From: DATLGB01 sp963726825
Lineage (GTDB): Bacteria; Actinomycetota; Thermoleophilia; Solirubrobacterales; Solirubrobacteraceae
DNA length: 64,000 bases
Assembly (NCBI GenBank): GCA_963726825.1
Contig: CAVSDT010000002.1
Location: 930,001-994,000, forward strand
Direction: 5' to 3'
Shown here: positions 33,975 to 41,956 of the stretch, piece after piece
Layout of the letters: every line of letters starts with the position of its first letter
Numbering within the stretch: position 1 is the first letter of the stretch
Notes under the pieces: model-generated
Seen by the model: the letters and a program-made list of their open reading frames with translations, nothing else
What the model was told of the DNA's origin: nothing
Database searches by the model: none
Made by a program: the position numbers and the translations under genes

Positions 33975-35021
33975 TTGCGGCGAGCAGCTTCCAACCCGCG
34001 GCGGCGGTTGCGGCTGCCCTCCCTGCGTGCCGAGGGCGACATCGCGATCGACCTCGGGACCGCCAACACCGTCGTCTTCGTGCGTGGCAAGGGCATCGTC
34101 ATGTCCGAGCCCTCGGTCGTCGCCATCGACCAGCGCACCGGCGAGGTCCACGCCGTCGGCACCGACGCCCAGCAGATGATCGGGCGCACCCCCGCCTCGA
34201 TCTCGGCCGACCGGCCGCTGCGCCACGGCGTGATCGCCGACTTCGAGGTCACGGAGGCGATGCTCAGCCAGTTCTTCTCCAAGGTCCTCACGAGCCGCTT
34301 CTCGCGCCCGACCGTCGTCATGTGCGCGCCGTCGGGCATCACCGACGTCGAGCGTCGCGCGATCGAGGAGGCCTCCCTGAGCGCCGGGGCGCGCCAGGTC
34401 CACCTGATCGAGGAGTCCCTCGCGGCCGCGATCGGGGCCGGGCTGGACATCGCCGAGCCGTTCGGCCGCATGGTCGTCGACATCGGTGGCGGCACGAGCG
34501 AGGTGGCGATCATCTCGCTCGGCGGGATCGTCGTCTCGCGCTCCGTGCGCACCGGCGGCTACGACCTCGACGAGGCGATCGGGACCCACCTGCGCCTCGA
34601 GCACCGGATGGCGGTCGGGACCGGCTCCACGGAGGCGGTCAAGCTCGAGGTCGGATCGGCCGGCCCGCTCGAGGTCGAGCGCGAGACGCGCGTCCGCGGC
34701 CGCGACCTGCTCTCGGGGCTCCCGCGCGAGATCATCCTCACCTCGCAGGAGATCCGCTCGGCGCTGGAGGCCCCCGTCGCGGAGATCATGACGGCGGTCC
34801 ACGCGACGCTCGAGGAGGCGCCGCCGGAGCTCGCCGCCGACATCACCAAGGCGGGCATCGTGCTGGCCGGCGGCGGCGCGCTCCTGCGCGGGCTGACGGC
34901 CCGGATCGAGCGTGAGACCGGCATGGAGGTGACGATCGCCGAGGACCCGCTGACGTGCGTGGCGCTCGGCGCCGGGCAGACGCTCGAGGAGCTCGACGCC
35001 CTCGCGCGGGGCGCGCGCTAG
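33975..35021 (+). CDS. mreB: MreB-type actin-like cell-shape protein
   Basis: 348 residues. After about 20 basic residues the phosphate-1 loop DLGTANTVVFVRGKGIV appears, followed by MIGRTP, SGITDVERRAIEEA, VVDIGGGTSEVAIISLGG (phosphate-2) and GIVLAGGGALLRGL (adenosine site). MreB forms membrane filaments that guide lateral wall synthesis. The TTG at 33975 is the first usable codon and has TAGAGT 8 nt upstream. mreC and mreD, which usually follow, are not present; instead a secreted protease gene follows. The divergent PBP could be a functional partner. Confidence 0.93.
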   Translation: MRRAASNPRRRLRLPSLRAEGDIAIDLGTANTVVFVRGKGIVMSEPSVVAIDQRTGEVHAVGTDAQQMIGRTPASISADRPLRHGVIADFEVTEAMLSQFFSKVLTSRFSRPTVVMCAPSGITDVERRAIEEASLSAGARQVHLIEESLAAAIGAGLDIAEPFGRMVVDIGGGTSEVAIISLGGIVVSRSVRTGGYDLDEAIGTHLRLEHRMAVGTGSTEAVKLEVGSAGPLEVERETRVRGRDLLSGLPREIILTSQEIRSALEAPVAEIMTAVHATLEEAPPELAADITKAGIVLAGGGALLRGLTARIERETGMEVTIAEDPLTCVALGAGQTLEELDALARGAR

Positions 35022-35159
35022 CAGCGCATCGACGGCCGGCCGGCGAGTGACCGGGTCCTGACACCGGGCCTTGCGGGACTCCTGGGCGGCGCCTAGGACT
35101 GGGGACACAACGATCCGGCCGCACGCCAGGGGGGTGGCGGCCAGAAAGTCGAGACGCTC

Positions 35160-36614
35160 TTGCGAGCTCCGCGTCCGGTGCTGGTCGGCCTCACGGCGAC
35201 CTGCGCCCTCATCGCTGCCGCGCCTGCCGGCGCGGCGCCTGGGCCCTCGGCCCTGTCGGCCTTCCGGTCCGACGCCACGTCGGCGACCGTCGTGCGCCCG
35301 GCCGGCACCGAGCGCGCGTCCTTCCTGCGCGGGCGGGTGAGCGCCGCGAAGCTGGGTGGGGGCCCTGCCGAGACGCAGGCCGCGACCGCGTTGGCGAAGT
35401 ACGGCGGCGCCGTCGGCGTGACCGACCCGGCCACGCAGCTGCGCCTGGACGGCGTCGCGGCCGACGCCTCCGGGGCCCGGACGGCGCGCTACACGCAGGT
35501 CGTCGACGGCGTGCCGGTGTTCGCGTCCCGCGTCATCGTCGCGCTCGGCGCGGAGGGACGGGGCCTGCGCGCCCTGGCCGCCGCCGTGCGGCCCGGCGTC
35601 GCCGGGGTGGCGACCACCCCGACCGTCTCGCGGACGGCGGCGGAGAACACGGCCTCGCAGCAGATGGGGGCGTCGCGGGCCTTCGCGCCGACGCAGCTGG
35701 TCGTCTACGCGCCCGCCGGGGCCGAACCGGCGCTGGCGTGGTCGGTGGACCGCCTCTCCGCCGACGGCGCCACGCACGAGATCACGATGGTCGACGCCCG
35801 GTCGGGTGCGACGACCGCGGTGCTCGACCGCATCGCCGACGCGCGCAACCGCTCCATCCACGACATGGCCGGCAGGGGCATCGACCTGTTCCTGCCCGGC
35901 CGGCTCGTCCGCTCCGAGGGCCAGTCCGCCACCGGCGACGGCGACGTCGACGCCGCCTACGACGGCACGGGCGCGACCTACGACTACTACGAGGGGACGT
36001 TCGGGCGCGACTCCTACGACGACGCCGGCGCCGAGCTGATCTCCTCCGTCCACTACGGCCGCGGGTACGAGAACGCGTTCTGGAACGGCGAGCAGATGGT
36101 CTACGGCGACGGCTTCGCCACGCTCGACGTGACGGGGCACGAGCTCACCCACGCGGTGACCGAGCGCACGGCCGGCCTGGAGTACCAGGACCAGTCGGGC
36201 GCGCTCAACGAGTCGCTGTCGGACATGGCGGCGTGGGACGTGGACCCCGAGGACTCCACGCTCGGCGAGGACCTCCCGATCGGCGCCATCCGCGACCTGC
36301 GCGACCCGGGCGCCTACGGGCAGCCGGCGACGGGCGCCGAGTACGACTGCACCACGGCCGACAACGGCGGCGTGCACACCAACTCGGGCATCCCGAACAA
36401 GGTCTACGCCAACCTCGTCGACGCCCTCGGCCGTCCCGCGGCCGCCCAGGTCCGCTATCGCGCCCAGACGACGTACCTGACGCCGCGCTCGACCTTCGCG
36501 GACGCCCGCGCCGCGTTCGTGCAGGCCGCCGCCGACACCGGCGCGAGCACCACGGCGGCCGGCGACGCCTGGAGCGCCCAGGGCATCACCCCCTCCTGGT
36601 CGCCCGCCTGCTGA
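35160..36614 (+). CDS. Secreted M4 family (thermolysin-like) metalloprotease
   Basis: 484 residues. Signal peptide MRAPRPVLVGLTATCALIAAAP, then a propeptide of roughly 180 residues (FTP/PepSY-like, RYTQVVDGVPVFASRVIV), then the catalytic domain from about 240. The zinc site is HELTH at 327-331 with the third ligand in GALNESLSD about 20 residues on, and the catalytic His in NGGVHTNSGIPNKVYANL near 404. All catalytic residues are present. The start is a TTG fixed by the signal peptide; the 138-bp upstream gap holds TAGGAC about 60 nt away, so this gene probably has a longer leader than its neighbours. The last 34 bases are duplicated just past the stop. Confidence 0.93.
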   Translation: MRAPRPVLVGLTATCALIAAAPAGAAPGPSALSAFRSDATSATVVRPAGTERASFLRGRVSAAKLGGGPAETQAATALAKYGGAVGVTDPATQLRLDGVAADASGARTARYTQVVDGVPVFASRVIVALGAEGRGLRALAAAVRPGVAGVATTPTVSRTAAENTASQQMGASRAFAPTQLVVYAPAGAEPALAWSVDRLSADGATHEITMVDARSGATTAVLDRIADARNRSIHDMAGRGIDLFLPGRLVRSEGQSATGDGDVDAAYDGTGATYDYYEGTFGRDSYDDAGAELISSVHYGRGYENAFWNGEQMVYGDGFATLDVTGHELTHAVTERTAGLEYQDQSGALNESLSDMAAWDVDPEDSTLGEDLPIGAIRDLRDPGAYGQPATGAEYDCTTADNGGVHTNSGIPNKVYANLVDALGRPAAAQVRYRAQTTYLTPRSTFADARAAFVQAAADTGASTTAAGDAWSAQGITPSWSPAC

Positions 36615-36665
36615 GCCGCCGACCGCCCCGGCCCTCCTGGACGCCCGCCTGCTGAGCCGCCGACC
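36591..36665 (+). repeat. Tandem 34-nt duplication spanning the protease stop codon
   Basis: Copies at 36591-36624 and 36632-36665 match at 33 of 34 positions with a period of 41. Each contains the last codons and the TGA of the protease gene, so the second copy is a duplicated, untranslated gene end. It is followed by three short GGCCCCGCCC units. Confidence 0.6.
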
Positions 36666-36711
36666 CGCCCGGCCCCGCCCGGCCCCGCCCGGCCCCGCAC
36701 CCCCGCCGGGA

Positions 36712-36761
36712 GGGGGTGGTCGGGGTTGACCGCGCGATTCGCCGTCAACCCCGACCACCCC
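36712..36761. repeat. Palindromic repeat copy 2 (intergenic; possible terminator)
   Basis: Arms 36713-36730 and 36744-36761 are perfectly inverted over 18 bp with a 13-nt loop. The arm (GGGGTGGTCGGGGTTGAC) closely resembles the palindrome at 24559-24609. It lies 100 bp after the protease stop. Without a T-tract it could still act as a hairpin terminator; the second copy inside a gene suggests a mobile REP-like unit. Confidence 0.65.
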
Positions 36762-36806
36762 GTCGACGGGGTGCGTCAGAAGACGCGCGGAGGTGACGGA
36801 GGTGTG

Positions 36807-36820
36807 CCTACGCGTAGGCT
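36807..36820. promoter_or_regulatory. 14-bp perfect palindrome 31-44 nt before methyltransferase gene
   Basis: GCCTACGCGTAGGC is self-complementary. Its right half contains TAGGC(T), a -10-like hexamer ending 30 nt before the ATG at 36851. A dimeric regulator bound here would block that promoter; no regulator is known. Confidence 0.3.
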
Positions 36821-36850
36821 CGCGACCCTGACTGCGACCGGTTCACCGCG

Positions 36851-37852
36851 ATGAGGCCGCAGACCACCGCGCTGCTGCGCTGCCCGTCCTGTCGGGCCGC
36901 GGGATCGCTCCGTCTCTCGGTCGAGGCCCAGGACGATGCGGAGGTCCGGGAGGGCGCGCTGCGCTGCGGGCGCTGTGGGCACGTCGCCCCCGTCCGGGGC
37001 GGGATCGCCGACCTGCTCCACGACGCGCCGCCGTTCGTCACCGCCGAGGTCGCGGGGCTCGAGCGCTTCGCCGCCGTGATGCGCGCCGACGGCTGGGACG
37101 AGGCCCGCGTGCTGCGGCTGCCCGACGAGCCGAGCCCGTACTGGCAGGGACAGAAGGCGAGCTTCGAGGCGCTGCTGGCCGGCGAGGCGTTCGCTCCCGG
37201 CGAGCGCCTGCTCGACGTCGGGTCCAACACGTGCTGGGCGTCGGCGGCGTTCGCGCGCCGGGGCCTGGACGTCGTCGCGCTCGACATCGCCGACACCGCG
37301 CTGCAGGGCCTGCGCACCGCGGACTGGTGGATGCGCCGCGACGGGACGCGCTTCGAGCGCGTCCGCGGGGTGATGTTCGACCTCCCCCTGGCGGCGGGGA
37401 CCCTGGACCACGTCTTCTGCTGCGAGGTGCTGCACCACAACTCGCTCCTGAACCTGCTGCGCACCTTCCGCGAGGCGTTCCGGGTCCTGCGCCCGGGTGG
37501 CCGCGTGTCCGTGCTGCGCGAGACGCTGCGGGCCCCCGGCGCGCCGCAGCTGCGCCCGGGCGCCGAGGTGGCCGAGTTCGAGGGCCACGAGCACGCGTTC
37601 CTCGCCGCCACCTACCTGCTCGCGGCGCGGCTCGCCGGCTTCCGCGTCCGCCTGCTCGAGCCGGCGGGCCACTGGGTCCTGCGCGACGAGCCGTTCCGCC
37701 CCGAGCAGCGCTCGAGCCGGACCGCACGCCTGAAGGTCGACACCCTCGACTGGATGCGCCGCCGCCCGCGCACCCGCCGCGTGTACGTCCTGTGGCTCTA
37801 CCACGTGGCCGGCTCGGTGCCGCTCTCGTTCGTGGCGACCAAGCCGGGCTAG
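36851..37852 (+). CDS. SAM-dependent methyltransferase with N-terminal zinc-ribbon-like segment
   Basis: 333 residues. Residues 9-46 have paired cysteines (LLRCPSCRAAG and ALRCGRCGH), a Trm112-like zinc ribbon common at the N-terminus of natural-product and RNA-type methyltransferases. The methyltransferase core starts near 118: RLLDVGSNTCWASAAFARRG (motif I), ALDIAD, then DLPLAAGTLDHVFCCEVLHH and VLRPGGRVSVLRE. The Cys-Trp in motif I is unusual. Acceptor unknown. The gene is convergent with the cupin gene; their stops overlap. A 14-bp palindrome sits upstream. Confidence 0.87.
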   Translation: MRPQTTALLRCPSCRAAGSLRLSVEAQDDAEVREGALRCGRCGHVAPVRGGIADLLHDAPPFVTAEVAGLERFAAVMRADGWDEARVLRLPDEPSPYWQGQKASFEALLAGEAFAPGERLLDVGSNTCWASAAFARRGLDVVALDIADTALQGLRTADWWMRRDGTRFERVRGVMFDLPLAAGTLDHVFCCEVLHHNSLLNLLRTFREAFRVLRPGGRVSVLRETLRAPGAPQLRPGAEVAEFEGHEHAFLAATYLLAARLAGFRVRLLEPAGHWVLRDEPFRPEQRSSRTARLKVDTLDWMRRRPRTRRVYVLWLYHVAGSVPLSFVATKPG

Positions 37853-38250
37853 TCGGCCCACCAGCCGCGCTCGCCCACGACGTCCCCGCGCGGGTCCTCG
37901 CCGAGACCGGGCGCGCCGAAGACGAGCAGCTCGAGGCCGTCCGGGCCGGCCTCGTAGCCACGCCACGTGCCGGGCGGGACACGCACGACGTCGAGCTCGG
38001 CCACGGCGATGATCTCGTCGTCGAGCTTCATCCGCCCGCTCCCGTGCACGATCACGAAGACCTCCTCCTGCGTCTTGTGCGTGTGGCCGTAGGGGAAGCG
38101 GTAGCCGGGCGGGATGCGCTGGAAGCTCAGCCCGGAGTGCTCGAGCCCGAGGGCCTCGCTCGCGTGACGGAACTCGAGGCCCGGCGAGCCGGCGAAGCTG
38201 GACCCGAGGTCCTGCAGGTCGGCGCGGAGGTTTCGCCTCGAGAAGGGCAT
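37849..38250 (-). CDS. Cupin-domain protein
   Basis: 133 residues, one beta-barrel cupin. Motif 1 appears as YGHTHKTQEEVFVIVHGSGRMKL with metal ligands His-His-Glu, and motif 2 as VRVPPGTWRGYEAG; the usual second-motif His is replaced (Trp/Arg in that position), so metal binding may be incomplete. Possible roles are sugar isomerisation, dioxygenase activity or ligand sensing; none can be chosen. It overlaps the VOC gene upstream (ATGA), so the two are translationally coupled and may act on the same small molecule. Confidence 0.85.
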   Translation of the reverse strand: MPFSRRNLRADLQDLGSSFAGSPGLEFRHASEALGLEHSGLSFQRIPPGYRFPYGHTHKTQEEVFVIVHGSGRMKLDDEIIAVAELDVVRVPPGTWRGYEAGPDGLELLVFGAPGLGEDPRGDVVGERGWWAD

Positions 38251-38972
38251 CAGCGGTGGTGGACGGCCTCGACGTCGAACCCGTCGGGATCCAGGACGAA
38301 CGCGCCGTAACAGCCGGGGCGCTCGCCGGGGCCGCCGTGGTCCTCGTAGCCCGCGGCGATCGCGGCGGCGTGGAACGCCCGCACGGTCGCGTCGTCCGGG
38401 GCGGGGAACGCGAGGTGGACGTGCCGGGTCAGCGGCCGCCCGTCGCTGACGAGCGAGAAGCTGAAGTCGCTGCCGCGGACCTGCACGTGGCCCGGCTCGT
38501 CCGCGGCGATCTGGAGCCCGAGGTGCGGGGCGACCGTCGCGTAGAAGCGCTTGGAGGCCGCGGGGTCCCCGACGCGCAGCCACAGGTGGTCGATCTGGCC
38601 GTCCGGGACCGCGGGCGCGCGACCGGTGTGCACCGCCTCGACGCTGTTGCCGTCCGGGTCGAGGAGGAAGCCGCCGTAGTAGTCGGGCGTGTAGACCGGG
38701 CGCTCACCGGGGGCGCCGTCGTCGCGGTACCCGGCAGCGATCCCCGCCCGGTGGAACGCGTCGACGGCCTCGCGCGACGGGGCGCGGAAGCCGACGTGCA
38801 GGCCCTGGGTGACGGGGTGGTCGGCGTCCGCCGGACCGATCGCCCAGTCCGCCCACTCGACGGTGCCGTCGTCGGCGGCGCTCGTCTCGACACCGAGCTC
38901 GGCGAGGACGGTGCGGTAGAAGCGCGCGGACGCGGCGAGGTCCGAGACGGCGATCCCGACGTGGTCGAACAC
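38250..38972 (-). CDS. Two-domain VOC (glyoxalase/extradiol-dioxygenase fold) protein
   Basis: 240 residues made of two VOC modules (about 1-118 and 125-240). Each shows a start like FDHVGIAVSDLAASARFY or IDHLWLRVGDPAASKRFY and an end like GGFLLDPDGNSVEAVH or GAFVLDPDGFDVEAVH, with H...E metal positions. Such two-module proteins include dioxygenases and resistance proteins; substrate unknown. The GTG at 38972 is set by TACCCT exactly 7 nt upstream. It is divergent from the oxidoreductase gene with starts 36 bp apart, and coupled to the cupin gene. Confidence 0.88.
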   Translation of the reverse strand: MFDHVGIAVSDLAASARFYRTVLAELGVETSAADDGTVEWADWAIGPADADHPVTQGLHVGFRAPSREAVDAFHRAGIAAGYRDDGAPGERPVYTPDYYGGFLLDPDGNSVEAVHTGRAPAVPDGQIDHLWLRVGDPAASKRFYATVAPHLGLQIAADEPGHVQVRGSDFSFSLVSDGRPLTRHVHLAFPAPDDATVRAFHAAAIAAGYEDHGGPGERPGCYGAFVLDPDGFDVEAVHHR

Positions 38973-38979
38973 CCGGCGG

Positions 38980-39001
38980 AGGGTACCGACGGGCGTAGCC
39001 T
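38980..39001. promoter_or_regulatory. Divergent leaderless promoter pair (TACCCT minus, TAGCCT plus)
   Basis: TACCCT (38985 to 38980, minus) and TAGCCT (38996-39001, plus) each end exactly 7 nt before their start codons, GTG 38972 and ATG 39009. The two -10 elements are 10 bp apart, so polymerase footprints overlap. Confidence 0.55.
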
Positions 39002-39008
39002 CAGCCGC

Positions 39009-40022
39009 ATGGACGAGATGCGTGCCGTGGCCTACACCGAGTGCCTGCCCGTGGAGGACGAGCGCAGTCTCGTGGACGTCGAGCTCCCGGTGCCCGAGCC
39101 CGGCCCCGGGGACCTGCTCGTCGACGTGCGGGCCGTGTCGGTGAACCCGGTCGACGTCAAGCTCCGCGGCGGCCTGGCACCGGACGGCCCGAGGGTGCTC
39201 GGGTTCGACGCTGCGGGCGTCGTGGTCGGCATGGGGGAGGACGTCAGCTCCTTCGCGGTCGGCGACGAGGTCTACTACGCCGGCTCGATCCCGCGCCAGG
39301 GCTCCAACGCCGAGCGCCAGCTCGTCGACCACCGGATCGTCGGCCGCAAGCCCGCCACGCTGGACTTCGCCGACGCCGCCGCCCTCCCGCTGACCGCCCT
39401 CACCGCGTGGGAGTGCCTGTTCGACTGCCTCGCCCTGCGCCCGGGTGGGCTGCAGGAGACGGGGTCGATCCTCATCACCGCCGCCGCGGGCGGCGTGGGG
39501 TCCATGGCGCTGCAGTACGCGCGTCTGCTGACGGGCCTGACGACGATCGGGACCGCGTCGCGGCCGGAGTCCGCCGACTGGGCCCGCGAGATGGGGGCCC
39601 ACCACGTCGTCGACCATCACGCCGACCTCGCCGAGCAGGTGCGCGCACTGGTCCCGGGCGGCGTGGACGCGGCCCTCTCCTCGGGCCACACGGACACCCA
39701 CTTCGACGCGCTCGTCGCCGTGCTGCGCTCGCGCGGGCGCCTCGTGGCCATCGACGAGCCCGAGGGCCTCGACACGCTCCCCCTGAAGGCCAAGAGCATC
39801 ACCTTCACCTGGGAGTACATGGGCACCCGGGTCGAGCAGGACGGCCCGGACGTCGGGCTGCACGGCCGCATCCTCGACGAGCTCGCGCGGCTCGTCGACG
39901 CCGGGCTCATCCGCACGACGGCCACGCGCCGCCTCGAGGGCATCGACGCCGCCACCCTGCGCGAGGCGCACGCCCTGGTCGAGGACGGCTCGATGATCGG
40001 CAAGGTCGTGCTCGCCCGCTGA
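39009..40022 (+). CDS. Zinc-type alcohol dehydrogenase-like / quinone oxidoreductase family protein
   Basis: 337 residues of the MDR superfamily. The N-terminal GroES-like part has VSVNPVDVKLRGG and LGFDAAGVVVGMGEDV, lacking the catalytic-zinc Cys; the nucleotide-binding part has ILITAAAGGVGSMALQYARLL (AxxGGVG, NADPH type). This fits the ZADH/quinone-reductase subgroup that reduces quinones or enals without zinc. It is divergent from the VOC gene, sharing a compact promoter. Convergent with the YkvA-like gene. Confidence 0.9.
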   Translation: MDEMRAVAYTECLPVEDERSLVDVELPVPEPGPGDLLVDVRAVSVNPVDVKLRGGLAPDGPRVLGFDAAGVVVGMGEDVSSFAVGDEVYYAGSIPRQGSNAERQLVDHRIVGRKPATLDFADAAALPLTALTAWECLFDCLALRPGGLQETGSILITAAAGGVGSMALQYARLLTGLTTIGTASRPESADWAREMGAHHVVDHHADLAEQVRALVPGGVDAALSSGHTDTHFDALVAVLRSRGRLVAIDEPEGLDTLPLKAKSITFTWEYMGTRVEQDGPDVGLHGRILDELARLVDAGLIRTTATRRLEGIDAATLREAHALVEDGSMIGKVVLAR

Positions 40023-40051
40023 GGCGCCCGGGCCGCCGGTCACCGGGTGGC

Positions 40052-40453
40052 TCAGGCGCCGGTCCGGGGCGCGGTGCCCAGCAGACGCCGCAGCGTCGCC
40101 GGGTTGGCGGGCCACGCGGCCTCGAGGCGCTCGCGCGGGACGCTGCGGGCGGCGTAGCGCAGCAGCAGGACGACGGCGACGACGTCGTCGAGGGGGCCGA
40201 TGACGGGGAGGAACTCGGGCAGGAGGTCGATCGGGGACACGACCCACGCGATCGCCACGAGCAGCGCGACCTTCGCCCGTCGGGGCACCGCCGGGTCCCC
40301 GCGCAGGGTGCGCGCGGTGGTCACGCAGGCGGGGAGGAACTCGGCGATGTCGCGCAGCAGCCCGGGCGGCAGGCGGCCGGCCAGCAGGACCATCGCAAGG
40401 ACGCAGACGGCCCAGACGCCGATGGCGACGCCCGCGACGACGAGGAGGCTCAT
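40052..40453 (-). CDS. YkvA-like (DUF1232) membrane protein
   Basis: 133 residues. The DUF1232 core reads AKVALLVAIAWVVSPIDLLP followed by EFLPVIGPLDDVVAVVLLLRY, with the conserved SPIDLLP and DD. An N-terminal helix (residues 1-28) gives a second membrane segment. The family's function is unknown, with suggestions of stress or membrane transport accessory roles. GAGGAGG lies just before the ATG at 40453, a good ribosome site. Convergent with the oxidoreductase gene; divergent from the cytochrome gene 110 bp away. Confidence 0.85.
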   Translation of the reverse strand: MSLLVVAGVAIGVWAVCVLAMVLLAGRLPPGLLRDIAEFLPACVTTARTLRGDPAVPRRAKVALLVAIAWVVSPIDLLPEFLPVIGPLDDVVAVVLLLRYAARSVPRERLEAAWPANPATLRRLLGTAPRTGA

Positions 40454-40562
40454 GACCTCAGGATGGCCGTGCGGGGTGAACGGGCGATGAGCGCGGGCTG
40501 CCCAGCGCGAGGACGCGCCAGGCTTCATGTGCCCTTCATCCGGCCACGGGAGCGTCCCGCGG

Positions 40563-41303
40563 ATGCCGCACCTCTCCGAGCTGCACGGTGCCGCGACGCA
40601 CCTCGCCGTCATCGCGATCCCCCTGTACCTGCTCGTGCTCGTGCTCGGACGGCTGGGCCGCGGCGGGGATGCGGTCCGCGCGTGGGTCCCGTGGGTGCTT
40701 GGCGCGGCGCTCCTCGGCGTGGCGTCCAGCGGTCTGACCGGCCTGCTCGTCAAGGGCCAGAGCGAGACGCAGCTGCGCGGCAGCGACTACGGCATCGGCG
40801 GCATCCACTTCTGGCTCGGGATCGCCCTGGCCGTCGTCCTGCTGGCCGCGGCCGGCCGCACGGTCGTGCGGCGGCGCCGCGGCGAGGCCCCCTGGACGGT
40901 CGGCGGCGCCGGGCTCGCGATCGCGCTCGTCGCCGCCGTGGCGGTGTTCGCCCAGGGCTACTTCGGCGGGCGCATGACCTACGAGCACGGCGTCGGCGTG
41001 CAGGCCCTCGGGGAGGGCGCGCAGTCCGCGACCGGGGCCTCCGCGCTCCACGTCGCGCTGGCGTCGGGCACGGATGACGCCGCGGCCGGCAAGGCCGCGT
41101 TCGCGCGCACCGGGCTCGGGTGCGCCAGCTGCCACGGCGAGCAGGCCGAGGGCGCTCGCGGCCCGCGCCTGGCCGGCGGCAAGAAGCTCGATGACTTCCG
41201 CCGGGTGCACGAGCACGGCCTGTTCCCGCCATCGGTCGTCACGGACCGCGACTTCAAGGCGATCGACGCCTACCTGAAGACCCTGGGCACCGCCCGCGAC
41301 TGA
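40563..41303 (+). CDS. Membrane-anchored c-type cytochrome with DUF2231-like N-terminus
   Basis: 246 residues. Four membrane helices in residues 15-130 (LHGAATHLAVIAIPLYLLV resembles DUF2231), then a C-terminal periplasmic-side cytochrome c domain with the haem motif C187-ASC190-H191. The usual axial Met is missing: no Met occurs after residue 138, and the expected site reads GLFPPSV. H216 or H218 could replace it, giving a low-potential bis-His haem, or the haem may be five-coordinate. Upstream in-frame starts give an unlikely extension, so I use the ATG at 40563. The gene opens the plus-strand run through 46253. Confidence 0.84.
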   Translation: MPHLSELHGAATHLAVIAIPLYLLVLVLGRLGRGGDAVRAWVPWVLGAALLGVASSGLTGLLVKGQSETQLRGSDYGIGGIHFWLGIALAVVLLAAAGRTVVRRRRGEAPWTVGGAGLAIALVAAVAVFAQGYFGGRMTYEHGVGVQALGEGAQSATGASALHVALASGTDDAAAGKAAFARTGLGCASCHGEQAEGARGPRLAGGKKLDDFRRVHEHGLFPPSVVTDRDFKAIDAYLKTLGTARD

Positions 41304-41350
41304 CCCCGATCCCCGGGGGCTTCACGGTCCCCTCACGTCGATGTCGTGTC

Positions 41351-41956
41351 ATGCCGGTCGTGACACGCGCCGACTGGGCCAACCTCCTCCTGCGGCTCTT
41401 CTGCGACTTCGTCGCGATCGGGGCGCTGTCGTGGTTGGTCGCACGACGGCGCCCCCGGCGCGGCCTGTTCATGGTCTTCGCGACCTTCAACCTCGGGCTC
41501 TTCGTCGTGCTCGCGGCGATCACGCACAAGCACGTGGGCCCCGCGATCGGCTTCGGGCTCTTCGCGATGCTCTCGATCGTCCGGCTGCGCTCGGAGCCGA
41601 TCGCGAACATCGACCTCGCGTACTTCTTCAGCGCCCTCGTGCTCGCGCTCGTCAACGGGCTCCGGCTCGACGACGAGCTCCTGGCCGTCGCCCTCGACGC
41701 CGTCGTCCTGCTCGGGCTGTGGTTCGTCGACCATCCCGCCCTGTACCGGCGGACGGCGCGGCGGCGGGTGATCCTCGACGAGATCGTCCTGGGGGAGGCG
41801 GCGTTGCGCGACGCGCTCGCCGGCCGCCTTGGCCTCGACGTCGTCGACGTCACCGTCGAGGAGGTCGACTACGTGCGCGAGACGATGCGTCTCAGCGTGC
41901 GTCATCTGCAGGCCGCCGGCCGGCCTGAGCCCGAGCCCGCACTGGAGACCGCGTGA
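41351..41956 (+). CDS. DUF4956 family membrane protein
   Basis: 201 residues with four or five membrane helices in the first 130 residues and a cytoplasmic C-terminus. GPAIGFGLFAMLSIVRLRSEPI is the conserved DUF4956 core. The family is repeatedly found directly before VTC-domain polyphosphate polymerase-like genes, as here, where the stop overlaps the next start (GTGA). By analogy it may be the membrane partner of the polymerase. The ATG at 41351 gives the usual short N-terminus. Confidence 0.88.
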   Translation: MPVVTRADWANLLLRLFCDFVAIGALSWLVARRRPRRGLFMVFATFNLGLFVVLAAITHKHVGPAIGFGLFAMLSIVRLRSEPIANIDLAYFFSALVLALVNGLRLDDELLAVALDAVVLLGLWFVDHPALYRRTARRRVILDEIVLGEAALRDALAGRLGLDVVDVTVEEVDYVRETMRLSVRHLQAAGRPEPEPALETA

